Shown here in pieces: positions 24,902-36,600 of a stretch of DNA of 64,000 nucleotides. The translations under genes and the position numbers were made by a program. Under the pieces are notes generated by a model. The model was not told the origin of the DNA. It saw only the letters and a program-made list of their open reading frames with translations, and did not search any database. Source of the DNA: Orientallactaga sibirica (Eukaryota > Chordata > Mammalia > Rodentia > Dipodidae). Each line of letters begins with the position of its first letter. The stretch's first letter is position 1. The stretch lies in the NCBI GenBank assembly GCA_036365145.1, contig JAEOAD010001848.1:62001-126000 (forward strand), written 5' to 3'.

Positions 24902-27900
24902 AACGTAGTTTCTTTAGAAAAAAAACACCTTCATTGCCGTACACTGTACTGTGTGAAATAAGCTAGTTCTCTTCTCAGAATGAATTGCTTTCTTATGAAG
25001 AGTCTTCAGTGAAGCAAGATAAAACTTTGCTAGTTTTTGTACTCTGACAAGATGTACAACATAGTAGATGAGCCTCGTTTCTAAAGTAGTTTGTTTAGAA
25101 AACAAACACATTCATTGCCGAACAGTGTACTGTGTGAAATAAGCTAGTTCTGTTCTCAGAATGAGTTGCTTTCTTATGAAGAGTCATCAGTAAAGCAAGT
25201 TCAAACTTTGCTAGTTTGTGTAATCAAACAAGTTGAACAACTTAGTAGATTAGCTTCATTTCTAACGTAGTTTGTTTAGAAAAGGAACACCTTCATTGCC
25301 GAACACTGTATTGTGTGAAATAAGATAGGTCTCTTCTTGGAATGAGTTGCTTTCTCACGAAGATTCTTCAGTGCAGCAAGTTCAAACGTTCCTAATTTGT
25401 GTCATCAAACAAGATAAACAACTTAGTAGATTAGCTTCATTTCTAATGTAGTTTGTTTAGAAAACAAACACATTCATTGCCCAAGATTGAACTGTGTGAA
25501 ATAAGCTAGTTCTGTTCTTGGAATGAGTTGCTTTCTTATGAAGAGTCTTCAGTGCAGCAAGATCAAATTTTGCTAGCTTGTGTACTTTAACAAGATGTAC
25601 AACTTACTATATTAGCTTCATTTCTAACGTAGTTTGTTTAGAAAACAAATACATTCATTGCTGAACACTGTACTGTGTGAAATAAGCTAGTTCTGTTCTC
25701 GGAATGAGTTGCTTTCTTACGAAGAGCCTTCAGTGCAGCAAGATCAAACTTTCCCAGTTTGTGTAATCTAACAAGATGAACAACTTTGTAGTTTAGCTTC
25801 ATTTCTGACGTGGTTGATTTAGAAAACAAACACCTTCATATGCGAAGATTGTACTATGTGAAATAAGCTAGTTCTGATCTCGGAATGAGTTGCTTTTTTA
25901 TGAAGAGTTTCCATTGCAGCAAGATCAAACTTTTCTACTTTGTGTAATTTAACAAGATGAACAACTTCTTAGATTAGCTTCACTTCTAACGTAGTTTGTT
26001 TAGAAAACAAACACTTTCATTCCCGAAGATTGTACTGTGTGAAATAGCCTAGTTCTGTTTTCGGAATGAGTTGCTTTCTAAAGAAGAGTCTTCAGTGCAG
26101 CAAGATCAAACTTTTCTAGTTTGTGTAATCTAACAAGATGAATAACTTTGTAGATTAGCTTCATTTCTAACGTAGTTTGTAGAGAAAACCAACCCCTTCA
26201 TTGCCGAACACTGTAATGTGTGAAATAAGCTAGTTCTGTTCTTGGAATGAATTGCTTTCTTACGAAAAGTCTTCAGTGCAGCAAGATCTAACTTTGCTAG
26301 TTTGTGTAATCTAACAAGATGAACAAAATGGTAGATTAGCTTCGTTTATAACGTAGTTTGTTTTGAAAGGAAACACCTTCATTGCCAAAGATTGTACTGT
26401 TTGAAATAAGCTAGTTCTGTTCTCTGAATGAATTGCTTTCTTCTGAACAGTCTTCAGTGCAGCAAGATCAAACATTGCTAGTATGTGTAATCTAAAACGA
26501 TGAACAACTTGATAGATTAGCTTCATTTCTAACGTAGTTTGTTTAGAAAAGAAATACCTTCATTGCCCAAGATTGTACTGTGTGTTATAAACTAGTTCTG
26601 TTCTCGGAATGAGTTGCTTTCTTACAAAGAGTCTTCAGTGCAGCCAGATCAAACATTCCTAGTTTGTGTAATCTAAAAAGATGTAGTACTTAGTAGATTA
26701 ACTTCATTTCTAACATAGTTTGTTTAGAAAACAAACCCATTCATTACGGAAGCCTGTACTGTGGGAAATAAGCTAGTTCTGTTCTCGGAATGAGTTGCTT
26801 TCTTACTAAGAGTCTTCAGTGCAGCAAGATCAAACTTTGATAGTTTGTGTAATCTAACAAGATGAACAACTTGGTAGATTAGCTTCATTTCTAACGTAGT
26901 GTGTTTGGAAAAGAAACACCTTCATTTGCAAATACTGTACTGTGTGAAATAAGCTAGTTCTGTTCATGGAATGAGTTGCTTTCTCCTGAAGAGTCTTCAG
27001 TGCAGCAAGTTCAAACTTTCCTAGTTTGTGTCATCAAACATGATAAACAACTTAGTACATTAGTTTCATTTCTAACGTTGTTTGTTTAGAAAACAAACAC
27101 CTTCATTGCCAAAGATTGAACTGTGTGAAACAAGCTGGTTCTGTTCTCGGAATGAGTTGCTTTCTTACGAAGAGTCTTCAGTGCAGAAAGATCAAACATT
27201 CCCAGTTGATGTAATCTAAAAAGATGTAGAACTTCATAGATTAACTTCATTTCTAACGTATTTTTTTTTTTAGAAAACAAACACATTCATTGCAGAAGCC
27301 TGTACTGTGGGAAATAAGCTAGTTCTGTTCTCTGAATGAGTTGCTTTATAGCGAAGAGTCTTCAGTGCAGCAAGTTCAAACTTTCCTAGTTTCTGTAATC
27401 AAACAAGATGAACAACTTAGTAGATTTCCTTCATTTACAACATAGTTTGTTTATAACACAAGCACCTTCATTGCTGAACACTGTACTGTGTGAAATAAGC
27501 TGGTTCTGTTCTTGGATGAGTTGCTTTCTTAGGAAGAGCCTTCAGGGCAGAAAGTTCAAACTTTGCTAGTTTTTGTACTGTAGCAAGATGTACGACTTAG
27601 TATATTAGCTTCATTTCTAAAGTATTTTGTTTAGAAAACAAACACCTTCATTGCCGAACACCTTACTGTGTGAAATAAGCTAGTTCTGTTCTCAGAATGA
27701 GTTGATTTCTTTTGAACAGTCTTCAGTACAGCAAGATTAAACTTTGCTAGTTTGGTTAATATGACAAGATGAACAACTTGGTAGATTAGCTTCATTTCTA
27801 ACGTAGTTTGTTTAGAAAACAAACACCTTCATTGCCGAAGATTGAACTGTGTGAAATAAGCTAGTTCTGTTCTTGGAATGAGTTGCTTTCTTATGAAGAA

Positions 27901-28902
27901 TCTTCAGTGAGGCAAGATCAAACTTTGATAGTTTGTGTACTCTAACAACATGTACAGCTTAGTTGATTAGATTCATTTCTAACGTACTTTGTTTAGAAAA
28001 CAAACACCTTCATTGCCTAACACTGTACTGTGTGAAATAAGCTAGTGCTCTTCATAGAATCAGTTGCTTTCTTACGAAGTTTCTCAGTGCAGCAAGATCA
28101 AACTTTCCTAGTTTATGTAATCTAACAAGATGAACAACTTGTTAGATTAGCTACTTTTCTAACGTAGTTCGTTTCAAAAACAAACACCTTCATTGCCGAA
28201 CACTGTACTGTATGAAATAAGCTAGTTCTGTTCTCGGTATGAGTTGCTTTCTTATGAATAGTCTTCAGTACAGCATGATCAAACTTTTCTAGTTTGTGTA
28301 ATCTAACAAGATGAACAAGTTTGTAGATTAGGTTCACTTCTAACATAGTTTTTTGGAAAAAAAAAAAAACACCGTCATTGCCGAAGATTATACTGTGTAA
28401 AATAAGCTAGTTCTGTTCTCGGTATGAGTTGCTTTCTTATGAAGAGTCTTCAGTGTAGCAACTTCAAATTTTTCGAGTTTGCATAATCTGATAAGATGAA
28501 CAACTTGGTAGATTAGCTTCATTTCTAACGTCGTTTGTTTAGAAAACAAACATCTTCATTGCCGAACACTGTACTGTGTCAAATAAGCTAGTTCTGTTCT
28601 GTTCTCAGAATGATTTGATTTCTTACGAAGAGTCTTCAGTGCAGCAAGATCAATCTTTGCTAGTTTGTCTAATCTAACAAGATGAACCACTGGTAGATTA
28701 GCCTCATTTCTAACATAGTTTCTTTAGAAAACAAACACCTTGATTGCAGAAGACTGTACTATGTGAAATAAGCTAGATCTATTCTCAGAATGAGTTGCTT
28801 TCTTATGAAGAGTCTTCAGTGCAGCAAGATCAAACTTCCTAGTTTGTGTAATCTAACAAGATGTACAACTTAGTAGATGAGCTTCATTTTTAACGTAGTT
28901 TT

Positions 28903-29443
28903 GTTTGAAAACAAACACCTTCATTGCCAAAGACTGTTCTGTGTCAAATAAGCTAGTTCTGTTCTCGGAATGATTTGCTCTCTTACGAAGAGTTTTCAGT
29001 GCATCAAGATCAAACTTTGCTACTTTGTGTAATCTAACAAGATGTTCAATTTAGTAGATTACCTTCATTTCTAACACAGTTTGTTTAGAAAAAAAAACAC
29101 CTTCATTACTGAACACTGTACTGTGTGAAATAAGCTAGTTCTGTTCTTGGAATTAGTTGCTTTCTTCCGAAGAGTCTTCAGTGCAGGGAGATCAAATTTT
29201 GCTAGGTTGTGTAATGTAACAAGATGAACAACTTAGTCTACCAGCTTCATTTCTAACATAGTTTGTTTTGAAAAAAACATCTTCATTGCCGAACACTGTA
29301 CTATGTGAAATAAGCTAGTTATTTCTCGGAATGATTTGCTTTCTTACGAAGAGATGTCAGTGCATCAATTTCAAACTTTGCTAGCTTGTGTAATCTAACA
29401 AGATGTACAACTTAGAAGATTAGCTTCATTTCTATCGTAGTTT
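28903..29443. repeat. Three-monomer tandem duplication, copy 1
   Basis: Three monomers with private variants: first GACTGTTCTGTGTC with GAATGATTTGCTCTC; second GGAATTAGTTGC with GCAGGGAGATC and AGTCTACCAGC; third ACTATGTGAAA with GAAGAGATGTCAGTG and TCTATCGTAG. The same three follow immediately in the same order, so this is a 541-bp unit duplicated in tandem after the surrounding monomers had diverged. Confidence 0.88.
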
Positions 29444-29983
29444 GTTTAGAAAAAAAACACCTTCATTGCCAAAGACTGTTCTGTGTCAAATAAGCTAGTT
29501 CTGTTCTCGGAATGATTTGCTCTCTTACGAAGAGTTTTCAGTGCATCAAGATCAAACTTTGCTACTTTGTGTAATCTAACAAGATGTACAATTTAGTAGA
29601 TTACCTTCATTTCTAACACAGTTTGTTTAGAATAAAAACACCTTCATTACCAAACACTGTACTGTGTGAAATAAGCTAGTTCTGTTCTTGGAATTAGTTG
29701 CTTTCTTCCAAAGAGTCTTCAGTGCAGGGAGATCAAATTTTGCTAGGTTGTGTAATGTAACAAGATGAACAACTTAGTCTACCAGCTTCATTTCTAGCAT
29801 AGTTTGTTTTGAAAAAAACATCTTCATTGCCGAACACTGTACTATGTGAAATAAGCTAGTTCTTTCTTGGAATGATTTGCTTTCTTACGAAGAGATGTCA
29901 GTGCAGCAATTTCAAACTTTGCTAGCTTGTGTAATCTAACAAGATGACGACTTAGAAGATTAGCTTCATTTCTATCGTAGTTT
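29444..29983. repeat. Three-monomer tandem duplication, copy 2
   Basis: A 540-bp second copy of the unit at 28,903-29,443, carrying all three private variant sets with only scattered differences, many of them CpG changes such as CCGAAGAG to CCAAAGAG. Much more similar to each other than to neighbouring monomers, the two copies reflect a recent unequal exchange. Confidence 0.88.
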
Positions 29984-30184
29984 GTTTAGAAAAAAACACC
30001 TTCATTGCCAAAGACTGTACTGTGTGATATAAGCTAGTTCTGTTATTGGAATGAGATGTTTACGAAGAGTCTTCAGTGCATCAAGATCAAACTTTGGTAG
30101 ATTGTGTAATCTAACAAGATTAACAACTTGGTACATTAGCTTCATTTCTAACGTAGTTTGTTTACAAAACAAACACCTTCATTG

Positions 30185-33100
30185 CCGAACACTGTAGTAT
30201 GGGAAATAACCTAGTCCTCTTCTTGGAATGAGTTGCTTTCTTACAAACAGTCTTCAGTACAGCAAGATCAAACTTTCCTAGTTAGTTTAATCTAACAAGA
30301 TGTCCAACTTAGTAGATTCGCCACATTTCTAAAGTAGTTTTTTTTAGAAAACAAACATCTTCATTTCTGAACACTGTACTGTATGATATAAGCCACTTCT
30401 GTTCTCAAAATGAGTTACTTTCTTACAAAGGGTCTTCAGTGCAGCAAGATCAAACTTTGGAAGTTTGTGTAATCTAACAAGATGTACAATTTAGTAGATT
30501 AGCTTCATTTATAATGCAGTTTGTTTAGAAAAAAAACACCTTCATTGCCGAAGACTGTACTATGTGAAATAAGCTAGTTCTGTTCTTGGAATTAGTTGCT
30601 TTCTTACGAAGAGTCTTCAGTGCAGCAAGATCAAACTTTCGTAGTTTGTATAATCTAACAAGATTTACAACGTAGTAGATTAGCTTCATTTCTAACTTAG
30701 TTTGTTTAGAAAACAAACACCTTCATTGCTGAACACTGTACTGTGTGAAATAAGCTAGTTCTGTTCTCAGATTGAGTTGCTTTCTTACGAAGAGTCTTCA
30801 GTGCAGCAAGATCAAACTTTTCTAGTTTGTATAATCTAACAAGATATACAACTTAGTATATTCTCCACATTTCTAAAGTAGTTTGTCTAGAAAACAAACG
30901 TCTTCATTGCCTCTACTGTGTGAAACGAGCTAGTTCTGTTCTCAGAATGGTTTGATTTCTTACAAAGAGTCTTCAGTGCAGCAAGATCAAACCTTGGTAG
31001 TTTGGTTAATCTAACAAGATGAAAAACTTCATAGATAAGCTTCATTTCTAAATTAGTTTGTTTAGAAAACAAACACCATTGTTGCCAAAGACGGTACTTT
31101 GTGAAATAAGCTAGTTCTTTCTGAGAATGAGTTGCTTTCTTAAGAAGAGTCTTCAGTGCAGCAAGATGAAACTTTTCTAGTTTGTGTAATCTAACAAGAT
31201 GAACAACTTTGTAGATTAGCTTCATTTGTAACGTAGTTTATTTAGAAAACAAACACCTTCATTGCCGAAGACTGTACTGTGTGAAATAACCTAGTTCTTT
31301 CTTGGAATGATTTGCTTTCTTGTGAAGAGACCTCAGTGCAGCAAGATCAAACTTTGCTAGGTTGTGTAATCTAACAAGATGAACAACTTGGTTGATTAGC
31401 TTCATTTCTAACGTAGTTTTTTTTTTTTTAGAAAACAAACACCTTCATTGGTGAACACTGTAGTATGAGAAATACGCTAGTTCTCTTCTCAGAATGAGTT
31501 GTTTTCTTACTAACAGTCTTCAGTGCAGGAAGATCAAACTTTCCTATTTGGTGTAATCTAACAAGAAGTCCAACTTAGTAGAATCGCCACATTTCTAAAG
31601 TAGTTTGTTTAGAAAACAAACAACTTCACTGCCGAACACTGTACTGTGTGAAATAAGCTAGTTCTGTTCTAACATAAGTTGCTTTCTTACGAACAGTCGT
31701 CAGTGCAGCAAGATCAAATTTCCTAGTTTGTGTAATCTAAGCATATGAACAAGTTGGCAGATTAGCTCCATTTCTAACATAGTTTGTTTATAAAACAAAC
31801 ACCTTCATTGCCTAAGACTGTACTGTGTGAAATAAGCTAGTACTTTCTCAGAATGATTTCCTTTCTCACGAAGACCTGTCAGTGCAGCAAGATCAAACTT
31901 TGTAAGTTTGGGTAATCTAAAAAGATGAACAACTTGGTAGCTGAGCTTCATTTCTAACGTAGTTTGTTTAGAAAACAAACACCTTCATAGCCGAAGACTG
32001 TACTGTGTGAAATAAGCTAGTTCTTTTCTCAGAATGAATTGCTTTCTTACGAAGAGTCTTCAGAGCAGCAAGATCAAACTTTGCAAGTTTGTGTAATCTA
32101 ACAATTTGTACAACTGAGTAGATTAGCTTCATTTCTAAAGTAGTTTGATGAGAAAACAAAAACCTTCATTGCCGAACACTGTACTGTGTGAAATAAGCTA
32201 ATTCTATTTTAGGAATGAGTTGCTTTCTTACAAGGAGTCTTCAGTGCAGCAAGATCAATCTTTCCTAGTTTGTGTATTCTAACAAAATGTAGAACTTAGT
32301 AGATTAGCTTCATTTCAAACTAGTTTGATTAGAATCAAACACCTTCATTGTCGAAGACTGTGCTGCATAAAATGAGCTAGTTCTGTTCTCGAATGTGTTG
32401 CTTTCTTACGAAGAGACTTCAGTGCAGCAAGATCAAACTTTCCTAGTTTGTGTAATCTAAGAAGATGTACAATTTAGTAGATTAACTTCATTTCTAACTT
32501 AGTTTGTTTAGAAAACAAACACCTTCATTGCCGAACACTGTACTGTGTGAAATAAGTTAGCTCTTTCTCGGAATGAGTGACTTTCTAATGTGGAGTCTTC
32601 AGCTGAGCAACATCAAACTTTCCTGATTTGTGTAATCTAACAAGATGAACAACTGCGTAGATTATCTTCATTTCTAATGTAGTTTGATTAGAAAAGAAAC
32701 ACCTTCATTGCCGAACACTGTATTGTGTGAAGTAAGCTAGTTCTGTTTTTGGAATGAGTTACTTTCTTAAGAATAGTTTTCAGTGCAGCAAGATCCAACT
32801 TTCCTAGTTTGATTAATCAAACAAGATGTCCAACTTAGTAGATTCGGCACATTTCTAAAGTAGTTTGTTTAGAAAAAAAAACATCTTCATTGCCGAACAT
32901 GGTACTGTGTGAAATAAGGTAGTTCTGTTCTCGAAATGAGTTGTTTTCTTATGAAGAGTATTAAGAGCAGCAAGATCAAACTCGGCTAGTTTGTGTAATA
33001 TAAGAAGATCAACAACTTGGTAGATTAGCTTCATTTCTAACATAGTTTGTTTCGAAAACAAACACCTTCATTGCCGAACACTGTACTGTGTCAAAAAAGC

Positions 33101-33610
33101 TAGTTCTGTTCTTGGAATGAGTTCCTTTCTTACGAAGAGGCTTCAGTGAAGCAAGATCAAACTTTGCTAGTTAGTGTAATCTAAGAAGATGTACAACTTA
33201 GTAGATTAGCTTCATTTCTAACGTAGTTTGTTTAGAAAACAAACATGTTCATTGCCGAATACTGTACTGTGTGAAGTAAGATAGTTCTATTCTCGGAATG
33301 ATTTGATTTCTCACGAAGAGTCTTCAGTGCAGCAAGTTCAAAATTTGCTGGTTTGTGTAATCTAACAAAATGTACAACTTATTAGATTCTCTACATTTCT
33401 AAAGTATTTTGTTTAGAAAACAAACATCTTCATTGCTGAACACTGTACTGTGTGAAATAAGCTAGTTCTGTTCTCGGAATGATTTGATTTCTTACGAAGA
33501 GTCTTCAGTGCAGGTAGATCAAACTTTGCTAGTTTTTGTAATCTAAGAATATGAACAACTTGGTAGATTAGCTCCATTTCTAATGCAGTTTGTTTAGAAA
33601 ACAAACACCT
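30185..33610. repeat. A/B mosaic monomers in a roughly 7-monomer higher-order pattern
   Basis: Five junctions carry family-B-like ends within an otherwise family A region: ATTCGCCACATTTCTAAAG at about 30,316, and similar at 30,857, 31,580, 32,840 and 33,386, each followed by B-like ACATCTTC or a near relative. The rest of these monomers, such as the GTCTTCAGTGCAG part, is family A. The rare TCCAACTTAGTAG form occurs at about 30,303, 31,569 and 32,829, about 1,263 bp (7 monomers) apart, and the preceding monomers at 30,185 and 31,450 share GTAGTATGRGAAATA. A further marker, AGCTCCATTTCTAA then CCTAAGACTGTA, recurs at about 31,766 and 33,566 (10 monomers). Confidence 0.7.
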
Positions 33611-36600
33611 TCGTTACCTAAGACTGTACCATGTGAAATAAGCTAGTTCTTTCTCAGGATGATTTCCTTTCTTACGAAGACTCGTCAGTGCAGTAAGATC
33701 AAACTTTGCAAGTTTGTGTAATCAAACAAGATGAACACCTTGGTAGAAGAGCTTCATTGCTAACGTAGTTTGTTGAGAACACAAACACCTTCATAGCCAA
33801 AGACTGTACTGTGTGAAATAAGCTAGTTCTTTTTCAGAATGAGTTGCTTTCTTACGAACAGTCTTCAATGCAGCAAGATCAAACTTTGCTAGTTTGTGTA
33901 ATCTAAAAAGATGCACAATTTCGTAGATTACCTTCATTTCTAATGCATTTTGTTTAAAAAACAAACACCTTCATTGCCGAAGACTGTACTGTGTGAAATA
34001 AGCTAGTTATGTTATTGGAATTAGTTGCTTTCTTCCGAAGAGTCTTCAGTGCAGAAAGATCAAACTTTCCTAGTTTATGTAATCTCACAAGATGTACAAC
34101 ATAGTATATTAGCTTCATTTCTAATGTAGTTAGTTTAGAAAACAAACTCCTTCATTGCCAAACACTGTACAGTGTGAAATAAGCTAGTTCTGTTCTCAGA
34201 ATGACTTGCTTTCTTACGAAGAGTCTTCAGTACAGCAAGATCAAACTTTCCTAGTTTGTGTAATGTAACAAGATGTACAACTTAGTTGATTAGCTTCATT
34301 TCTAATGTAGTTTGTTTAGAAAACAAACATCTTCATTGCAGAACACTGTACTGTGTGAAATAAGCTAGTTCTGTTCTCGAAATGAGTTGCTTTATTACAA
34401 AAAGTCTTCAGTTGAGCAAGATCAAACTCTGCTAGTTTGTGTAATCAGACAAGATGATCAACTTGGTAGGTTAGCTTCATTTCTAACGTAGTTTGTTTAG
34501 AAAAAAAACACCTTCATTGGCAAAGACTGTACTGTGTGATATAAGCTAGTTCTGTTATCGGAATGAGTTGCTTTCTCACAAACAGTCTTCAGTGCAGCAA
34601 GATCAAACTTTGCTAGTTTGTGTAACCTAACAATATGTACAACTTAGTAGATTAGTTTCGTTTCTAAACTAGTTTGTTTAGAAAACAAACACCTTCATTG
34701 CCTAAGAGTGTACTCTGTCAAATGAATAGTTCTGTTCTCAGAATGAGTTGCTTTCTTACGAAGAGTCTTCAGTGCAGCAAGATCAAACATTCCTAGTTGA
34801 TGTAATCTAAAAAGATGTAGAACTTTGTAGATTAACCTCATTTCTAACACAGGTTTTTAAGATAACAAACACATTCATTGCCAAAGCCTGTTCTGTGGGA
34901 AATAAGCTAGTTCTCTTCTTGGAATGAGTTGCTTTATAAAGAAGAGTCTTCAGTGTAGCAAGATCAAACTTTGCTAGTTTGTGTACTCTAACACGATATA
35001 CAACTTAGTAGATTAGCTTCATTTTTAACGTAGTTTGCTTAGAAAACAAACACCTTCATTTCCGAATTTTGTACTGTGTGAAATAAGCTAGTTCTGTCTT
35101 AGGAATGAGTTGCTTTCTTATGAAGAGTTTTCAATGCAGCAAGATCAAACTTTCCTAGTTTGTGTAATCTCACAAGATGTACAACTTGGTATATTAGCTT
35201 CATTTCTAACGTAGTTTGTTTACAAAACAAAGACCTTCATTGGGAAGATTGTACTGTGAGATATAAGCTAGTTCTGTTCTCGGAATGAGTTGCTTTCTTA
35301 CGAAGGGTATTCAAAGGAGCAAGTTCGAACTTTCCTAGTTTGTGTAATCTAACAAGATATACAGTTTAGTAGATTAGCTTCATTTATATCATAGTTTGTT
35401 CAGAAAAAAAAAAACACCTTCATTTCCAAACACTGTACTGTGTGAAATAAGCTGGTTCTGTTCTTGGAATGAGTTGCTTTCTTATGAAGAGTCTTCAGTG
35501 CAGCCAGATCAAACTTTGAGAGTTTGTGTAATTTAACAAGATGTACAACATAGTACATTAGCTTCGTTTGTAACAAAGTTTGTTGTGAAAACAAACACCT
35601 TCATTTCCGAAGACTGTGCTGTGTCAAATAAGCTAATTCTATTCTCGGAATGAGTTGCTTTCTTATGAAGAATCTTCAGTGCAGCAAGATCAAACTTTTC
35701 TAGTTTGTATAATTGAACAAGATGAACAACTTGGTGGACTTGCTTCATTAATAACGTAGTTTGTTTAGAAAACAAACAACTTCATTGCCGAAGATTGTGC
35801 TGTGTGAATTAAGGTAGTTCTGTTCTCAGAATGGGTTGCTTTCTTATGAAGAATCTTCAGTGCTGCAAGTTCAAACGTTCCTAGCTTGTGTAATATAACA
35901 GGATGAACAACTTGGTAGATGAGCGTCATTTCTAACCTTATTTGTTTAGAAAACAAACACCTTCATTGCCGAAGATTGTACTGTGTGCAATAAGCTAGTT
36001 CTGTTCTCGGAATGATTTGCTTTCTGACGAAGAGTCTTCAGTGCAGCAAGATCAAAATTTGCTAGTTTGTGTAATCTAACAAGGTGTACAACATAGTAGA
36101 TTAGCTTCATTTCTAAGGTAGTTTTTTTCGGAAAAAAACACCTTCATTACCGAACACAGTACTGTATGAAATAAGCTAGTTCTGTCTCGGAATGATTTGC
36201 TTTCTTACGAAGAGTCTTCAGTATAGCAAGTTCAATCGTTCCTAGTTTGTGTAATCAAACAAGATGAACAACTTAGTACATTAGCTTTTCCAACCTAGTT
36301 TGTTTAGAAAACAAACAACTTCATTGCCGAACACTGTACTGTGGAAAGAAGCTAGTTCTCTTCTGGGACTGAATTGCTTTCTTAAGAAGAGTCTTCAGTG
36401 CAGCAAGATCAAACTTTGCTAATTTGTGTACTCTAATACAATGTACAACATAGTAGATTAGCTCCGTTTCTCAAGTAGTTTCTTTAGAAAACAAACACCT
36501 TCATTGCCGAAGACTGTGCTGTGTGAAATAAGCTAGTTCTGTTCTCGGAATGAGTTGCTTTCCTATGAAGAGTCTTCAGTTCAGCAAGATCAAATTTTAC

